A stretch of DNA of 64,000 bases from Trissonchulus latispiculum. Lineage: Eukaryota; Nematoda; Enoplea; Enoplida; Ironidae. The stretch lies in contig JASAND010026505.1 of the NCBI GenBank assembly GCA_030248195.1, positions 1-64,000 on the forward strand, read 5' to 3'. A program made the position numbers and the translations under genes. Shown piece by piece: positions 10,607-42,930 of the stretch. Position 1 is the first letter of the stretch. Each line of letters begins with the position of its first letter. Below the pieces are notes generated by a model that was given only the letters and a program-made list of their open reading frames with translations, was not told the origin of the DNA and searched no databases.

Positions 10607-11404
10607 CAGGGTTTTTTTTTGAAAACCGGACATGTTCCAAAATTGTTCTTTTTTAAAAAATTTTGTTCTTTTTTAAGTGAAATTGTTCTTTTTTCCAAAA
10701 ATTTCGTAAAAAATGGAAAAATGTAATAAAAATTTAAAGTTAAATAATTTAAAAGTTTGAACGGCTTACTACATACAACAATTTATCATAATTAAGTACG
10801 TGTATATATATGAACGCTCACACTTCACGAATAAACAAATTTTATAAAAACCTTCTTGGCTTCATGCGATCAAACTATATATATAAAATTTGGAGAAATT
10901 AAAGAAACGCAATTTTAAAATTTAAAGATCTTGCTTTTGTCTCTATTCTTTTTTGAAAACGGGAGAACATAAAATTGGCTACAAATCTTCAATTTATCTC
11001 ACACAAGAACTCTCTGAGGAATATCAACTCGCCTGCTGCTAACATTTGTGTATATATGCACCTGTGCCTGTCTTTGTTTGCAGTATATAGCAAGTCGAAG
11101 GAGACAGGCACAATAGACCTAATGCCATGAAGCGTTACAGTTTGAAGCAAGAACATAATTGTAAACTACTGGTGCAGGCAGACATGACTAAACTGGGGGT
11201 CTGGGGGGCGAAGCCCCCCAGAAGTTGAAGAAATTTTTTGAAATTTTGCGTTTTCGGCTAAGGAAAATATTAATTTTGTGTTCTTTTTCAACTTCTAATT
11301 TTGCTTTTTTCTCTGTTCCTTTATTGTTCTTTTTTAAAAATTTTTGTTCTTTCTGGAAAAAATGTGTTCCAAAGAACACTTTTTGGAACAAAAAAAAAAC
11401 TCTG
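10607..11404. mobile_element. hAT-type MITE, 798 bp, with 8-bp target duplication
   Basis: Ends are CAGGGTTTTTTTTTG (left) and, on the other strand, CAGAGTTTTTTTTTTG (right). The octamer TGTTTAGT occurs at 10,599-10,606 and again at 11,405-11,412, a perfect 8-bp target duplication. Subterminal regions are rich in repeated TTGTTCTTTTTT motifs in the same orientation on both sides. A copy of the GC-rich MITE core (gggggtctggggggcgaagccccccag) lies at about 11,196-11,221. No transposase is encoded. Confidence 0.75.
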
Positions 11405-11421
11405 TGTTTAGTTAACCATTA

Positions 11422-11796
11422 CCGTATTATGCCAGACAGTGGCCCACCCAATAAAACGCCCATGGGCGTTTTTTCGGGGGGTGGGCGCTTTTTTGGATTT
11501 CTCAACGCTCACTTTTACGGCTTTAAAAACTAAACGTTTGTGAATAAAATTGTGACTGATTAAACTCTTTGAAGGCTTAGAATCATGTTCTTTGGGCAAT
11601 TAGCTTGTCGTTCGTAGAAATGGATCGAATCTATCAAAAATTGGCAAAGCAGTATCTACCTAAGTATAAGACGGTTTCCAAAATATAGCCCATGGGCGTT
11701 TTTTCGGGGGGTGGGCGCTTTTTTGGATTACAAAAGTCAAATCCGAATTTCCGATTCCGAAAAAACACCCATGGGCCACAGTTTGGCATAATACGG
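11422..11796. mobile_element. 375-bp MITE flanked by TA (Tc1/mariner-like)
   Basis: Inverted ends CCGTATTATGCCA.AC.GTGGCCCA occur at 11,422 and in reverse ending at 11,796; both are flanked by the dinucleotide TA (11,420-11,421 and 11,797-11,798). Inside, cccatgggcgttttttcggggggtgggcgcttttttgga is present twice in the same orientation (about 11,458-11,496 and 11,689-11,727), so the element has an internal direct repeat as well as inverted ends. Confidence 0.7.
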
Positions 11797-12435
11797 TAGT
11801 TGGTTTTGGTATTTTTAATGTTGTATTCAGAAATTATCCTATTGAGCAAATTTCTCGTAAAGATTATGAATGGAAAAACTTATTATTTAGACTTCGACAT
11901 TCCCGAGTTTTGATGTAAACGGTGATCTCTTGAATGTTCCCCTCAGCACCCTCTGTATGTACAAAAGCATTTGTGATAGTTTTCTGTGCTTATTTAATGG
12001 ATTTTTCCGTGGGACGTGCTTCTTGATCCAACCAAAGTCCAAAGGGAACTCTGACTGAGGGTTAATTTTACTAAAGATATGCTAAAAATGGTGCTAATTT
12101 TTGTGTCATGTACTCAAAATTTAATTGTTGTTGTCGCAAATGTAAACTTGATTTAGTTGTCAAAAATGCTAAACCTCAGTAAAGCTCATCCGTCATTCGT
12201 CACATTTAGAAGAAAAGATTGGTTCAGTTCAGACAGTTCATAGCTAATGCACACTGTGAACTTTTTGTAGATCTCGTAAACTTGGCAATGAAATAGCAAC
12301 ATTGTTAATTTTGCAACCGAGCTATCTCTCTCTGTACTATTAATGCTTTTGCGGGTTTGTTCTGTACATAAATAGTATGTATAAGTAGTATTGGTGATAG
12401 CAGCAGGAGGAGAGTAGAGTCAGTTTTGTAGTCCA
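11797..12435. other. AT-rich spacer, nothing recognised
   Basis: No coding frame, repeat or RNA gene was recognised here. Confidence 0.4.
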
Positions 12436-12873
12436 GGGGGCAGTTTCATAATAGTTCTCGAGTTGCGGGATCCGCAACTTGAGGCCTCGAGTACTCGCGA
12501 CTTTAGATCTGGGGCCAGTTCCATAAAAAACCGTCTTGAGTTAGCAAGTTCTCAAGTAGTCTGTTTTCAGTGACAACGTCTTCTATATTAAAAATTATAT
12601 GTAAAAGTATCTATTGAAATTTTTATGGTGATTTATTCAGTCAATTATAGAAGTTATTGAAGGAGGAAGAAAAAATTACAAATTTAGATTTTCAAAAATT
12701 TCTCGAGTATGTCTCAAGCTGGCGAAATTTTCTCTGGTCGAAATCGACCAGAGATCTTGACTCGAGAACTCGACTCGAGAACTCGAAAACTTTTTCAGCG
12801 TAACTTTCAATGCGACTTCGTAGTGTAGCTACTAGACTGGAGAACTCGAAAACATTTTTATGAAACTGGCCCC
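12436..12873. mobile_element. Foldback element of the GGGGCCARTTTCATAAAA family
   Basis: The left end (GGGGGCAGTTTCATAA at 12,436, with a second nested-looking start GGGGCCAGTTCCATAAAA at 12,512) matches in reverse the right end TTTTTATGAAACTGGCCCC at 12,856-12,873. The interior is made of short CTCGAG, ACTCGAGA and TCTCAAGT motifs that pair with each other. Related copies lie at 16,158-17,215. Non-coding. Confidence 0.6.
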
Positions 12874-13910
12874 TGAAGTGTTTCATAAAATTTCTCAAGT
12901 TCTTGCACTTTCTCAGGTTCTCAAGTTGCGGAAAACTTTCTTTCTACACTAGATTCAAGTGCGTGTTTCATAAAAGTTCTCAAGTTCTCAAATTGCAAGT
13001 CTCTAGTAACCTGCAATTTTTCTGGCCAAAATTGACCAGAGAACTTGCATCTTTAGTATTCGAGGACCCAATAATACACGCATTTACGCATGCGCAGAGT
13101 ACTTATTATACGTATACTGTGTTTTTAATCTTGTAATTTCATGCAATTGGGCGGGGTGTTTTTTAGGGGTTTTCCTCTGGAGGGACTCTTCCGGAGCAGG
13201 AGGGGGAGGTTTTTTGAAAAAAGGAAATGGTGTTTTTGGGGTGTTTTGGATGGTGAAACGCAAAATGTCTCAAAAATGCCAGGATTTAAGCTAAAATAGC
13301 TATTTTTACGAAAAAATTCAGGCGAATCCGGAAAATGTTTGAAAAGTTACCTATTTTGGCAATAATTAGGGCTTCCAAAAAATCCCGGGGGGGGGGACAA
13401 AAAGTATCTGGGGCCTGTAAAACTACCCGGAGATTGGGCAGTACATCGCAATAGCACTTTCCTGAAATTCGTATATGACCTCACCCATGCAACACTTTCT
13501 CAAAATTTTCATGTCCTTCAGACGGGTTGGGGTTTTTGTAGTCAGATTGGCTATCCTCCTTAATCGAACGGGAAGTAGATAGGAAATTTCTACCTCACCC
13601 AAACGAAGAAACGCATCGGTTGACACTATTAACGAAGAGAATACTCCTTCTTCCACACTCTTGTTATATCCGTGTTAGTTTAGATAAATGATTGGACTGT
13701 CTGTAGCTGCTACTTGTTTGTTTGTTCTCCATTTATTTGCTTGTTTCTATTTGTTAATAAATTCAAAATACTGATGTATGGTGTTTGGAATTGCGTTAAC
13801 TACGTTAGGGCAACTAAGCCTTAAATTATTTAAATTCAAAATCGAATATATAAAGTTCAGTTATATTGCACGACTGCAAAACTAACATTGTTTGTACAAG
13901 AACGTTTAGT
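12874..13910. other. Spacer 3' of the ABC transporter gene
   Basis: Begins with further TTCATAAAA..TCTCAAGTTCT repeats (to about 13,050). The rest is AT-rich with a G-rich patch (13,145-13,205). A minus-strand frame at 13,423-13,656 has no recognisable family features and lacks supporting context. The 3' UTR of the ABC gene must lie here because its stop codon is at 13,911-13,913. Confidence 0.4.
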
Positions 13911-34206
<20,296 letters not shown>

Positions 34207-35500
34207 CGCAGCTAACGAAGGTTGTAGCCAAGATTAAACAAAAACTAAAATAACAATTGTAATGAAAATCTGAAGTTTAATAAAACATTATGTATACTTT
34301 TATGGTCATGTGGCCTTCTCACGAGAACACTTATATATCATACGGAAGGCACAACTTTACTTCCGAAAAAACGGAAAGTTGATAGCGCGGAAAGAGGATA
34401 GGTACTCTATTTTGAGCATGGGTCTCTAGAGATTGGTATTACATTGGCACTGGTTGAAGCTAGTTCAATTAAAATTATTAAATACGATCAAGTTCAGAGC
34501 CGGCCTTTCAAAAACTGCGATTGTGATACTTCGGCTTGAGAGCTTGCAAAAAGAGCTGAACGATTTTAGAGTTCTAGTTCCTTCTTAGTTAACCATTAAA
34601 GAAAACTGCTTTTGGAAAAATAATAATAAACAAAGAACATCCAGAATTCCAGACAGCACAGAAAGCAATCAAGGAAACAGCATGTGATTGTATAGATAAA
34701 TGCTATCTGTTAGCCATAGAAGAAGCATGAAAACACGCTGCACTGCACAATGCACTCATTATTTGCAGTGCACAAATTTCTTCAAAAAGCACAACATATT
34801 TTCTGTAGAGCTGCGCATAAATTTATCAACTCCCCAAAGTTGGGCTCGGTCACACTGTTTGAAAACTGTTATCATACTGATAACAAAATATCAGTATGCT
34901 GACTGACAGCAGAATACTGGCTTTGGTATACATACCGAACAAAATAACGGTAAAAGACAGCAAGGATAGCTAAGTTTAACTAAACTTGTATTGCTTCACA
35001 AGTGATTGCTTCACGTACTGTACTAGAGGGACCTGGGGGGAGGGTTGTCACAAGAGAAAATTTGAGATGGTGCTTGTATAGCATGGGCATAGATTAACGA
35101 AAAGTGTATCAAAATGAATGTCAATAGTAATAAAAGTGCAAGTTATTGAAAAATTGCAAATTTAAAAGTTAGACTATTTTCATAAGAAATTTAAAACTTT
35201 GCTGTAATTTCGGTACGAAAATCTATATTTTAGTTCATGGCCAATTTTGTCTTATCCCTCGTTTATGACGGCGATATCACTTGTATTTTGTGCAAGCTGA
35301 GGAGAGGGTGTACACACCCATACCTTTACACTAACCTTACTGATTATCATTCTTTGCAAAAACCGTTGAACCTTTCCAAATGGCTAGTTTCGGTCCAACG
35401 TTTTTGTAGTGATATGAGAAGATACAAGTTTCTATCACTCTAAATATATAAAACCTGAATAGTTTTGTACCTGCGCTTATACTATGTATAGTTAAAGACT
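34207..35500. other. Upstream region of the ABC gene and flank of the Gypsy element
   Basis: Should hold the ABC promoter and 5' UTR on the minus strand. No clear TATA or CpG-rich promoter stands out. The right part probably contains the 5' LTR of the Gypsy element, but the matching 3' LTR is missing so its limits cannot be set. Confidence 0.35.
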
Positions 35501-38500
35501 TTGGTAGTTACATATCGTTTCATCTGGCGCACTGTTTTCTGCTGTTCAAAGAGGAATCAGTTAATTGGTTCTCTCGATAATTTTTGCCCCGATCAGGAGC
35601 GTGTGACCTCCTATTTGGACCGAATGGATCAGTTCTTTTTGGCAAATGAAATTATCGACGAAAATAAGAAGAAAGCGATATTTCTAACTACTATTGGTTC
35701 ATTAACTTATGCTGTGTTGGGGAATTTGGTGGCGCCAAGGAAACCTGGGGATCTTGATCTGGATGAACTTCAGTTGAAGCTGAAAAATCATTACGAACCT
35801 ACCCCCCCTTAAAACTGCGGAACGTTACAAATTCTATCACAGAAACCAGCAAGACGGCGAGAGTGTTACGGATTTTCTTGCTGAACTTCGTAAACTTTCT
35901 GCCAAATGCCAATTCGGTGAATTTTTGGACCAGGTACTGTGTGATATATTTGTCTTTGGCTTGCTTAACCAAGCAATCATGAAAAGGTTGCTGGCCGAAC
36001 AAGATCTGACAATTCAGAAAGCATACGACTTAGCCAAGACAATGGAATTTTCGGATAAAGGTTCAAATGAAATTCATCGAACCCAAGCTTCAGCTGTGAA
36101 TGTTTTACATGCCGGCCTTCGCAGACAAAGCAAAGTCCCACCAAGAGTTCTCCCAACAGATGCATGCTACCGATGTGGTAATAAAGGACATTGGGCAAAT
36201 CAGTGCCGGTTCAAAGAAGAATACTGCCGGTTATGTAACAAGAAAGGACATATATCCAAAGCTTGTCAATCTAAAGCAAAGCAAGCTAGTGGTCAGATTC
36301 CAAGTCATAAAAGAAAACCGCAAAAGAACTATTGTGTCCAAGATTCAGACAGTGATGATCCTTCGCCCATCTATCACATTTTTTCATTCAAGAGTGATGC
36401 TGCCCCCCTTGTTGCTAAATGCGTTGTAAATGGAGCTCCGGTAAATATGCAAGTAGATACCGGAGCTGCCGTTACTGTATTTCCTCAGCATTTAGTGCGT
36501 AAGATCATTCCTACTGAACAGTTAACAAAAACTAACATTAAACTAAAAGGTTACAATAATTCCAATATTCCGGTTCTGGGGGCGGCGAAGGTCGTCGTTT
36601 GTTACGAAGGCAAAGAATATAAAGATATGCCTGTCGTTGTTGCAGCTAACGCTAAGGGTCCGGCTCTTTTAGGTCGTACCTGGCTGCAGCATATCAAATT
36701 GGATTGGGCTAATATGTTCTCAATCCAAACTGCTAAAGACACGGGTTTGAAATCCAGAATCCAGAGTCTGTGTGAACAATTTCAACAACTTTTTGACAAT
36801 AAACTGGGTAAAGTAAGAGGTACTCCAGTGAGGATCCGTGTTCGTCCAAATACAAACCCTAAATTTTTCAGACCGCGGCCGTTGCCGTGTGCCATGAAAG
36901 AAGGCATAGAAAAAAAGTATCACCAGAGATATCGAAGATGGAATACTAGAAAAGGTAACAGTTTCAGAATGGGCAGCCCCTATTGTGCCTGTTATGAAAC
37001 CTACTGGGGAAGTGCGCGTATGCGCCGATTCCAAAGTGACAATAAATCAAAATTTGGTGGTTGACCAACACCCCATCCCAAATCCTGAAGAATTATACCA
37101 GATTCTTCTTCAGGGTAAAAAATTTACCAAATTGGATTTAGCAAGAGCATACAACCAGCTAGTTCTTGACGAGGAGAGTCAAGAATTGTGTGTCATCAAC
37201 ACCCATTTGGGATTGCTGAGGTACAAAAGACTTCCTTTCGGTGTTGCTTCAGGACCAGCAATTTTCAATAGGAAAATGCAAGAAATATTGGCTGGCTGTT
37301 CTGGTTCGGTGTTTTTCTTCGATGACGTTGTGGTCACTGGCTCAACAGATGATGAACATATAACAAATTTGCGTGAAGTTTTCAAGAGATTTCAAGATTA
37401 TGGCATGAAGCTTGGACTGAACAAGTGCGTTTTTGGTGCAGAATCTGTCCCATATCTTGGATTGTCCGTGGATTCCAATGGAATTCAGCCATTGCAAAAG
37501 AAAATAGATGCCATAGCAAAGATTCCCGCTCCTCGCAACGTCCATGACCTCCGCGTCTTTCTTGGAAAAATTAATTTCTATGCTTCGTTGATTTCCAATC
37601 TTGCTGTCATCGCAGCACCATTGTATCAGCTCATGAAAAAAGACGTAGATTGGAATTGGACTGAAGACTGCCAAAAAAGTTTTAATCAACTGAAGGCAAA
37701 ACTCAATGAGAAGCCAATCCGTGTGCCATATGATCCAACGAAAGAGCTAGTATTGGCTTGCGATGCTTCGCCGTATGGTGTCAGTGCAGTATTATCTCAT
37801 TTGGAAGATGATAATACGGAACGGCTGATTGCTGCGGCGTCAAAGACCCTTAACACACAACAGCGAAGTTATGCTCAAATAGATAAGGAAGCATTTTCCA
37901 TTGTTTTTGGCTTGAAGAAGTTTTATCCGTACCTGTTTGGAAGACATTTTGTTCTGGTAACGGATCATCAGCCTCTACTGAAAATATTTGGTCCGTACAC
38001 GGGAATTCCTGCTTTTGCCGCCAATCGATTGCAGAGATGGGCTGTCATTCTGGCGGGGTTTGATTACGAGATCAGGTATCGTCGGTCAAAGGAGAATTCA
38101 AATGCAGATTGCTTGTCGAGGTTCCCAATGTCATCAGCTAATACAACAGATCAAGAAGCAGAAGAAATACAATTGATTCATTCTGCACAGATTGAATTTT
38201 TGCCAATCAAGGCTCAAGATATTGCTAAAGAAATAGCCAATGACGATGAATTAAAGCGAGTGTTTTCCTATACTCAAAATGGGTGGCCAGCTCGTTTCCC
38301 AGCAACGACAAAGATCTGTTACCATACTTCACTCGAAGACATGACATTTCTATCACGAAGGGCTGTCTTTTTTATCATGAAAGAGTCATCATTCCCCGAA
38401 GTTTACGAAGCAAGGTCTTAGAAGAACTACATTCCAGCCACACTGGTGTCAACAAAAGTCAAACATTGGCTCGGCGCGTCTTTTGGTGGAAAGGTGTGAA

Positions 38501-38522
38501 CGATGCTATCAACAAACACGTC
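35501..38522 (+). pseudogene. Ty3/Gypsy retrotransposon gag-pol, frameshifted and cut
   Basis: Reading through three frames gives a gag-like region (35,560-35,812), two CCHC zinc knuckles (CYRCGNKGHWANQC near 36,165; CRLCNKKGHISKAC near 36,225), an aspartic protease with VDTGAAVTVF (36,455), RT with PFGVASGPAIF and the catalytic FDDVVV (37,320), RNase H starting LACDASPYGVSAVL (37,755), and the HHCC region of integrase (HSSHTGVNKS, 38,430). Frame changes occur near 35,808 (after a C7 run), near 36,910-36,945 and near 38,300, so it is inactive. The reading ends at 38,522, where the Polinton terminus starts; the integrase core and 3' LTR are missing. RT type resembles K02A2.6-like Gypsy elements. 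Confidence 0.85.
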
Positions 38523-38575
38523 AGTAGTAATAGCTGCGCGTTTAACCCCAAACCTCAGATGTATACAACACCTAG
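38523..38575 (+). repeat. Left terminal inverted repeat of the Polinton
   Basis: 53 bp matching the complement of 52,141-52,193 with two mismatches; similarity fades beyond this. Polinton ends are usually hundreds of bp long, so these are short or eroded. Confidence 0.85.
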
Positions 38576-38709
38576 ACTGTCTTCACGGCACACTCAAACA
38601 AGTGTCAGTGCTTAACCTATTTAGACTTTTTCATCTTTTTATTCTAACTTTTACATTTAATACATACATATATTAATATTTCATTAATACATTAAAATAT
38701 TTTCTTTAT

Positions 38710-41700
38710 TTAATTGCATTTCCAAAACGTCAAAGAATCGTCTACATAACCAATAGGCACAGTACTAAGATCACAAAGTATAAGTCTCTTATCAAATGTT
38801 ATTTTGAAAATCTTTTCACCATAAAGATTGTACAGGTCTCCTGTATTTTTATTTCTTCTTATTGAAAAATTGTCCACAGAAACAGTTGAGGCAGGATTTT
38901 CTAGCAACATCTTTATCATTGAGTCTGGGGATAGCTTAGATTGATTCAAAACGTTAAGGCGAATTCCCTTAACCTTATAACTGTACTTTATGGATCCATC
39001 ACCAGTTTGAATTTTGTAGCCATAACTCTTTGGACCTGTTGACCAAAATTCTGTGGCATAAGATCCAACGCCATAGTTATCGACAAGTTCGTCTTTAAGA
39101 TCACCAAGAAAGTCTCCTTCGGGAGGGTCACTCTCATTTTGACGAGAGATGAATATTACACTATCTGTGTCGTAGTATAATACTCTACGATTTAATTGCT
39201 CCAAATACGTGTAAAGTTTTAGCCTTGCATAAGCAGTCGTAAAGGCTGCAATAACAACATTGTTAAATGAAGCAGGAATGCTATGACGCTCCTTAGATTT
39301 GTAGGTGATCATCATTAAGTTCGCACCAACTACAATAGCATCATTGACGCTGATGTTTGGATCCAGTAAGTACTTAACCAGCGTTTGGTAATCATTAACA
39401 AACCCTGTTTTTGATTTTCCTTCCTGTTGCGCAAATTTTCCCCAAAAGCTAAAATTACAAGAAATTAACACTTCATAATCAGCATGTAAAATCCACATTT
39501 AACTTCATGAAACTTTACATAAACTTGAAATTAGAATTTAGACATCAGAAAGTAAAAATCTTTAAAATAGTAAACTAAAGACTACCTGTTCAATATCAGT
39601 TTGCCGTAAGTCCGTTTTCCAGGGTTAGCAGAGATCTCTTCCAAGATAATACCTTCTTTTTCGTACCAGAGGGTTTTGTAGGCATCTTGTTGTTCTTCTG
39701 TAGTAACATCATGAGGATACCCACTGGCTTCGACTTTAATTTTGAGGAATGCATTTATAAATTCTTTAAATAAGTTAGAACTACGATTGTTTTCAGTCCA
39801 ATGCCACACTTCCCAAATTTTCACAATTTTGTATCCTAACTTTTCCGCGACCTTTAATTCTTCCGAAACCCAAGTTCCATGAAGCACTCGTTCGCTGTCA
39901 TTATGCTGACATGAGTTTTTAGCATTTTCATTAACACATGCAGCACACAAAGGAAATAACAGCTTACCATGTGCTTTGACAGGAAGTATTGGCAAAAATA
40001 GCTGACGTGGCGCTAAAACGTCACATTCAATCAGTCCAAAATAGTCCGAGAGCTGACCAAAGTCTGCGGTAATAATTACAGGGACGCCCACAGGATAGAG
40101 GCACGTTTTATTCACATAAGGATATTCACTTGTCACATCCAAATGCCGAATCGTTTCACCATTGTTGATTTTGTAATACAAGTAAGTCGGACAAACTCTT
40201 CCTCCAAAGAATGCTTCTTTAGGTTTCAAGGGAGGTTTTTCTAAGTTAAGGTTTGTCAAAAATTCCTTCAATTGTTTGTTTTCTATTATTTCTTTATCCC
40301 AATCACATTCCCATTTTTCAATGACTTTGTAGCCTGACAGTCGGAGCTTCTTAATTTTTTCTGCCGTTGCTCTTCGGATTACAGTCGAAGACGTTTGAAA
40401 AAAGGGATTTTTCTCATATTTAAGCTCACATTTTTTACAGGAATGAAATAAGCAACCATGAAATTCAAACACCGTTTCGGCTCCATTAAATTCTGGGGAA
40501 TATCCATCAACAAAGAATCCAGCAATTTTTGCTTCTCCTGCAGACCGCGCATGTTGTATATGCAACCCAGTAACATGCTCAATCCATCGCAACCATCCAA
40601 TTGCTTTCTTTGAATAAGCCTTTTTATGAGGCAGACCTTCAGAAGAAATGACAGCTATGGCTTTTTCAGGCATAAACTTAGTGCGATAAAGTATGTTGCA
40701 CGCGGATGCAATAGTGATTGCACTTTTGAAGGGATCAATTGAAGTTGTTTCTAAGAAAATCTTTCGAAATTCCCTACAAGCATTTGACAATATTTCGACA
40801 TCGTTAATGCAGTAGCGATGTAATTCTTCTGAAAAGTTGTATAGTTTACCTGTCTCTTCGTACCAGGTTTTTTCTTCTTCGTACCAACGATTAAATGCTA
40901 CCTGATCCTTTGGACTCATTCTTTCTGATCCAAAATAACATTGGTCTGGAAACGCTCCAATGTACTGCTGATTCTTTGTTGTGTTGAATAAATGTGGAAA
41001 CATACCCTTCTGGGTGTCTTTGAGACCAAACGCCTTGGGTAGCGCTTTTAAAGGCAATGGAAGAAAATTGTAGGAATCTATGAATTTCAGTCGTTTCCCA
41101 ATTATGATGAGTAACACCTTACATCCTCGGAATATTATTTCTGTTGGTTTAATGGACTTCTTATATAAATAGTTTAGTATAGGCCAGGCGTCGTAGCCTT
41201 GAAAATTATGAGCGATCGCAATGGTTAATTTCCTCGACGTTGCGGTTTTTTTGAACAGGAACTCCATAAATCTATCCGTACACTCCCAACCCCTGAAACT
41301 GTAAGTCTCGTCACCAATTTTCGCGACAACCAAATTGGGTTTGTGCTTATTCAAATCCTGAGCGGACTCAAAGTCATAGAATACATATTCACATTCTTGA
41401 TCATCAAGTTTTGATTTTTCAAGATAACAAATATGTTCAGATTCATCAGTTGATCTCCATTGGCGACATATAGTACATCTGATTAGCCCACAATGATGCC
41501 TAGCTGCCGATAGATTTGAACGCGAAACAACTTTTGTACAGTCGTTACATCTGACATATTTAGCGCATACATTATGAATCTTATGATTCTGAAAACAGTT
41601 TTCTGTCATCCAGTCACGATTACAATCGATACATCTCATTACGCTTTTATCTCCACCAAGACACGAGGTTTGACGACAATACAGGCATCCTTTCATACAT

Positions 41701-42923
41701 CTATGTGGTTTCTTTTGATACCCTTTCCCGCACTTGTTGCAAAAGTAGGATCTTTTCAAAAATCCTGGCATCCTTACTATGACATCAAAGTGGCCTTCAT
41801 TCAAAAGTAGATGTATCACATTTGCAGCTTCAGGACCTGTAAATACTCTTTCTCCAAACATTTCTCCAGAATATACATTTATTTGATAGTTGGTTAAATA
41901 GTCTTGGAATTGTTTGATCTCCTTTAACCCGCATTCTCCTAAAGGAACTTCTGCTTTCTCGTGAAGACGAAATGCTTTTTCCCATTGCAGACCTTTGTCG
42001 GAGCTAGGAAACACCAATCGGTCATTCCACTGCTTTCGAGAATGTTTAGCTATATGTTTTCCAACCACAATTGATCTAGCACAGCAGAGATCGTCATTGT
42101 TCTTGATTTTTATTAAGCTTTTTTGCGACTTGGCAACCCAAGATAAAAATACATTATGCGAAGATCCTCCTGGCTTGGGAAATTCAGTATGCACGATGTT
42201 CAGTTGCACAGAATTGTCAATAACAAAGTCTTCATTACTGTTGAGCACACGAACGATTTCTTCCATAATCATATCGACATTAACTTGGTTAACTTGCATA
42301 AATGGTAGGGATATTGGGTAGCTAAGGGCAGCACTCTGCAAGACAATTCTTACGTAATCATCTTTGGAATAATTAGACTGTAGTTCTTTAAAAATCTCAG
42401 CTATAATTTGATGCAACGCCACATAAACACTATTTCCTGACAGTGATTCTAGATCTCTGAAGTGCACTTTATAGTCGGTGGTTGTCGTTTTCAATTGTTT
42501 ACTTTCATAACTGTCAATCTTTTCAATGGTGTAAAACTGCTTCCATTCGGATATCTCGTTTACCAAATCTACTCTTTCTCGAGTTTCTTGTTCTTTACTC
42601 AATGTTTCTTTCAATTTTTCTTTGCCGTCGTTATAATCGTATGTTTCATTACAATTAGGTGGCACTGCATCGGAATCTTCTTTGGTTTGATCATCACTGT
42701 TCCCGAAACTACTCAATGGTGTTGACACCAATTCATACTCTTCATGCTTCTTTTGATGCTTTTTTAACCACGTTTGAGTAGCATATCGTTGTCCACAGTT
42801 GCTGCATTCGTAGGTTGGTACTACATCAGGATGCTGTTTTCTGCGGTGACGTTCAAGATTATCCTTTCTTGTGTAGATAGCAGGGCACCGATCACATTTA
42901 TGTACAGGGAATTGATTTTCCAT
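38710..42923 (-). CDS. polB: Polinton protein-primed DNA polymerase B, two exons
   Basis: Exons 39586-42923 and 38710-39448; the 137-bp intron has GT and AG ends and falls inside motif B, between codons for KLILN and FWGK. Total 1358 residues. The N-terminus has two C2H2 fingers (residues 9-31 and 39-60). A Cys-rich zinc region follows at about 395-500. Exonuclease motifs: DFES near 516, NFQGYD near 572, YCINDVEIL near 705. Polymerase motif A is DVTSEYP near 929; motif C is YYDTDSV in exon 2 (about 39,165). All catalytic acids are present. Family role: replication of the element from its ends with a protein primer. The integrase gene lies 7 bp upstream on the same strand, so the two may share a transcript. 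Confidence 0.88.
39449..39585 (-). other. Spliceosomal-type intron in Polinton polB
   Basis: Without its removal the long frame stops two codons after LILN. GTAGT at the donor and TTGTAATTTTAG at the acceptor bring the two halves of the conserved motif B into the same frame. AT content is higher than in the flanking exons, as expected for an intron. Confidence 0.8.
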
Positions 42924-42930
42924 TCTAAAA

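Noticed and set aside
13423..13656. Minus-strand 77-residue frame downstream of the ABC gene
   Set aside because: No family resemblance, no splice or neighbour support.
40379..42725. Secondary frames within polB on either strand
   Set aside because: Alternative frames of the polymerase gene with no independent support.
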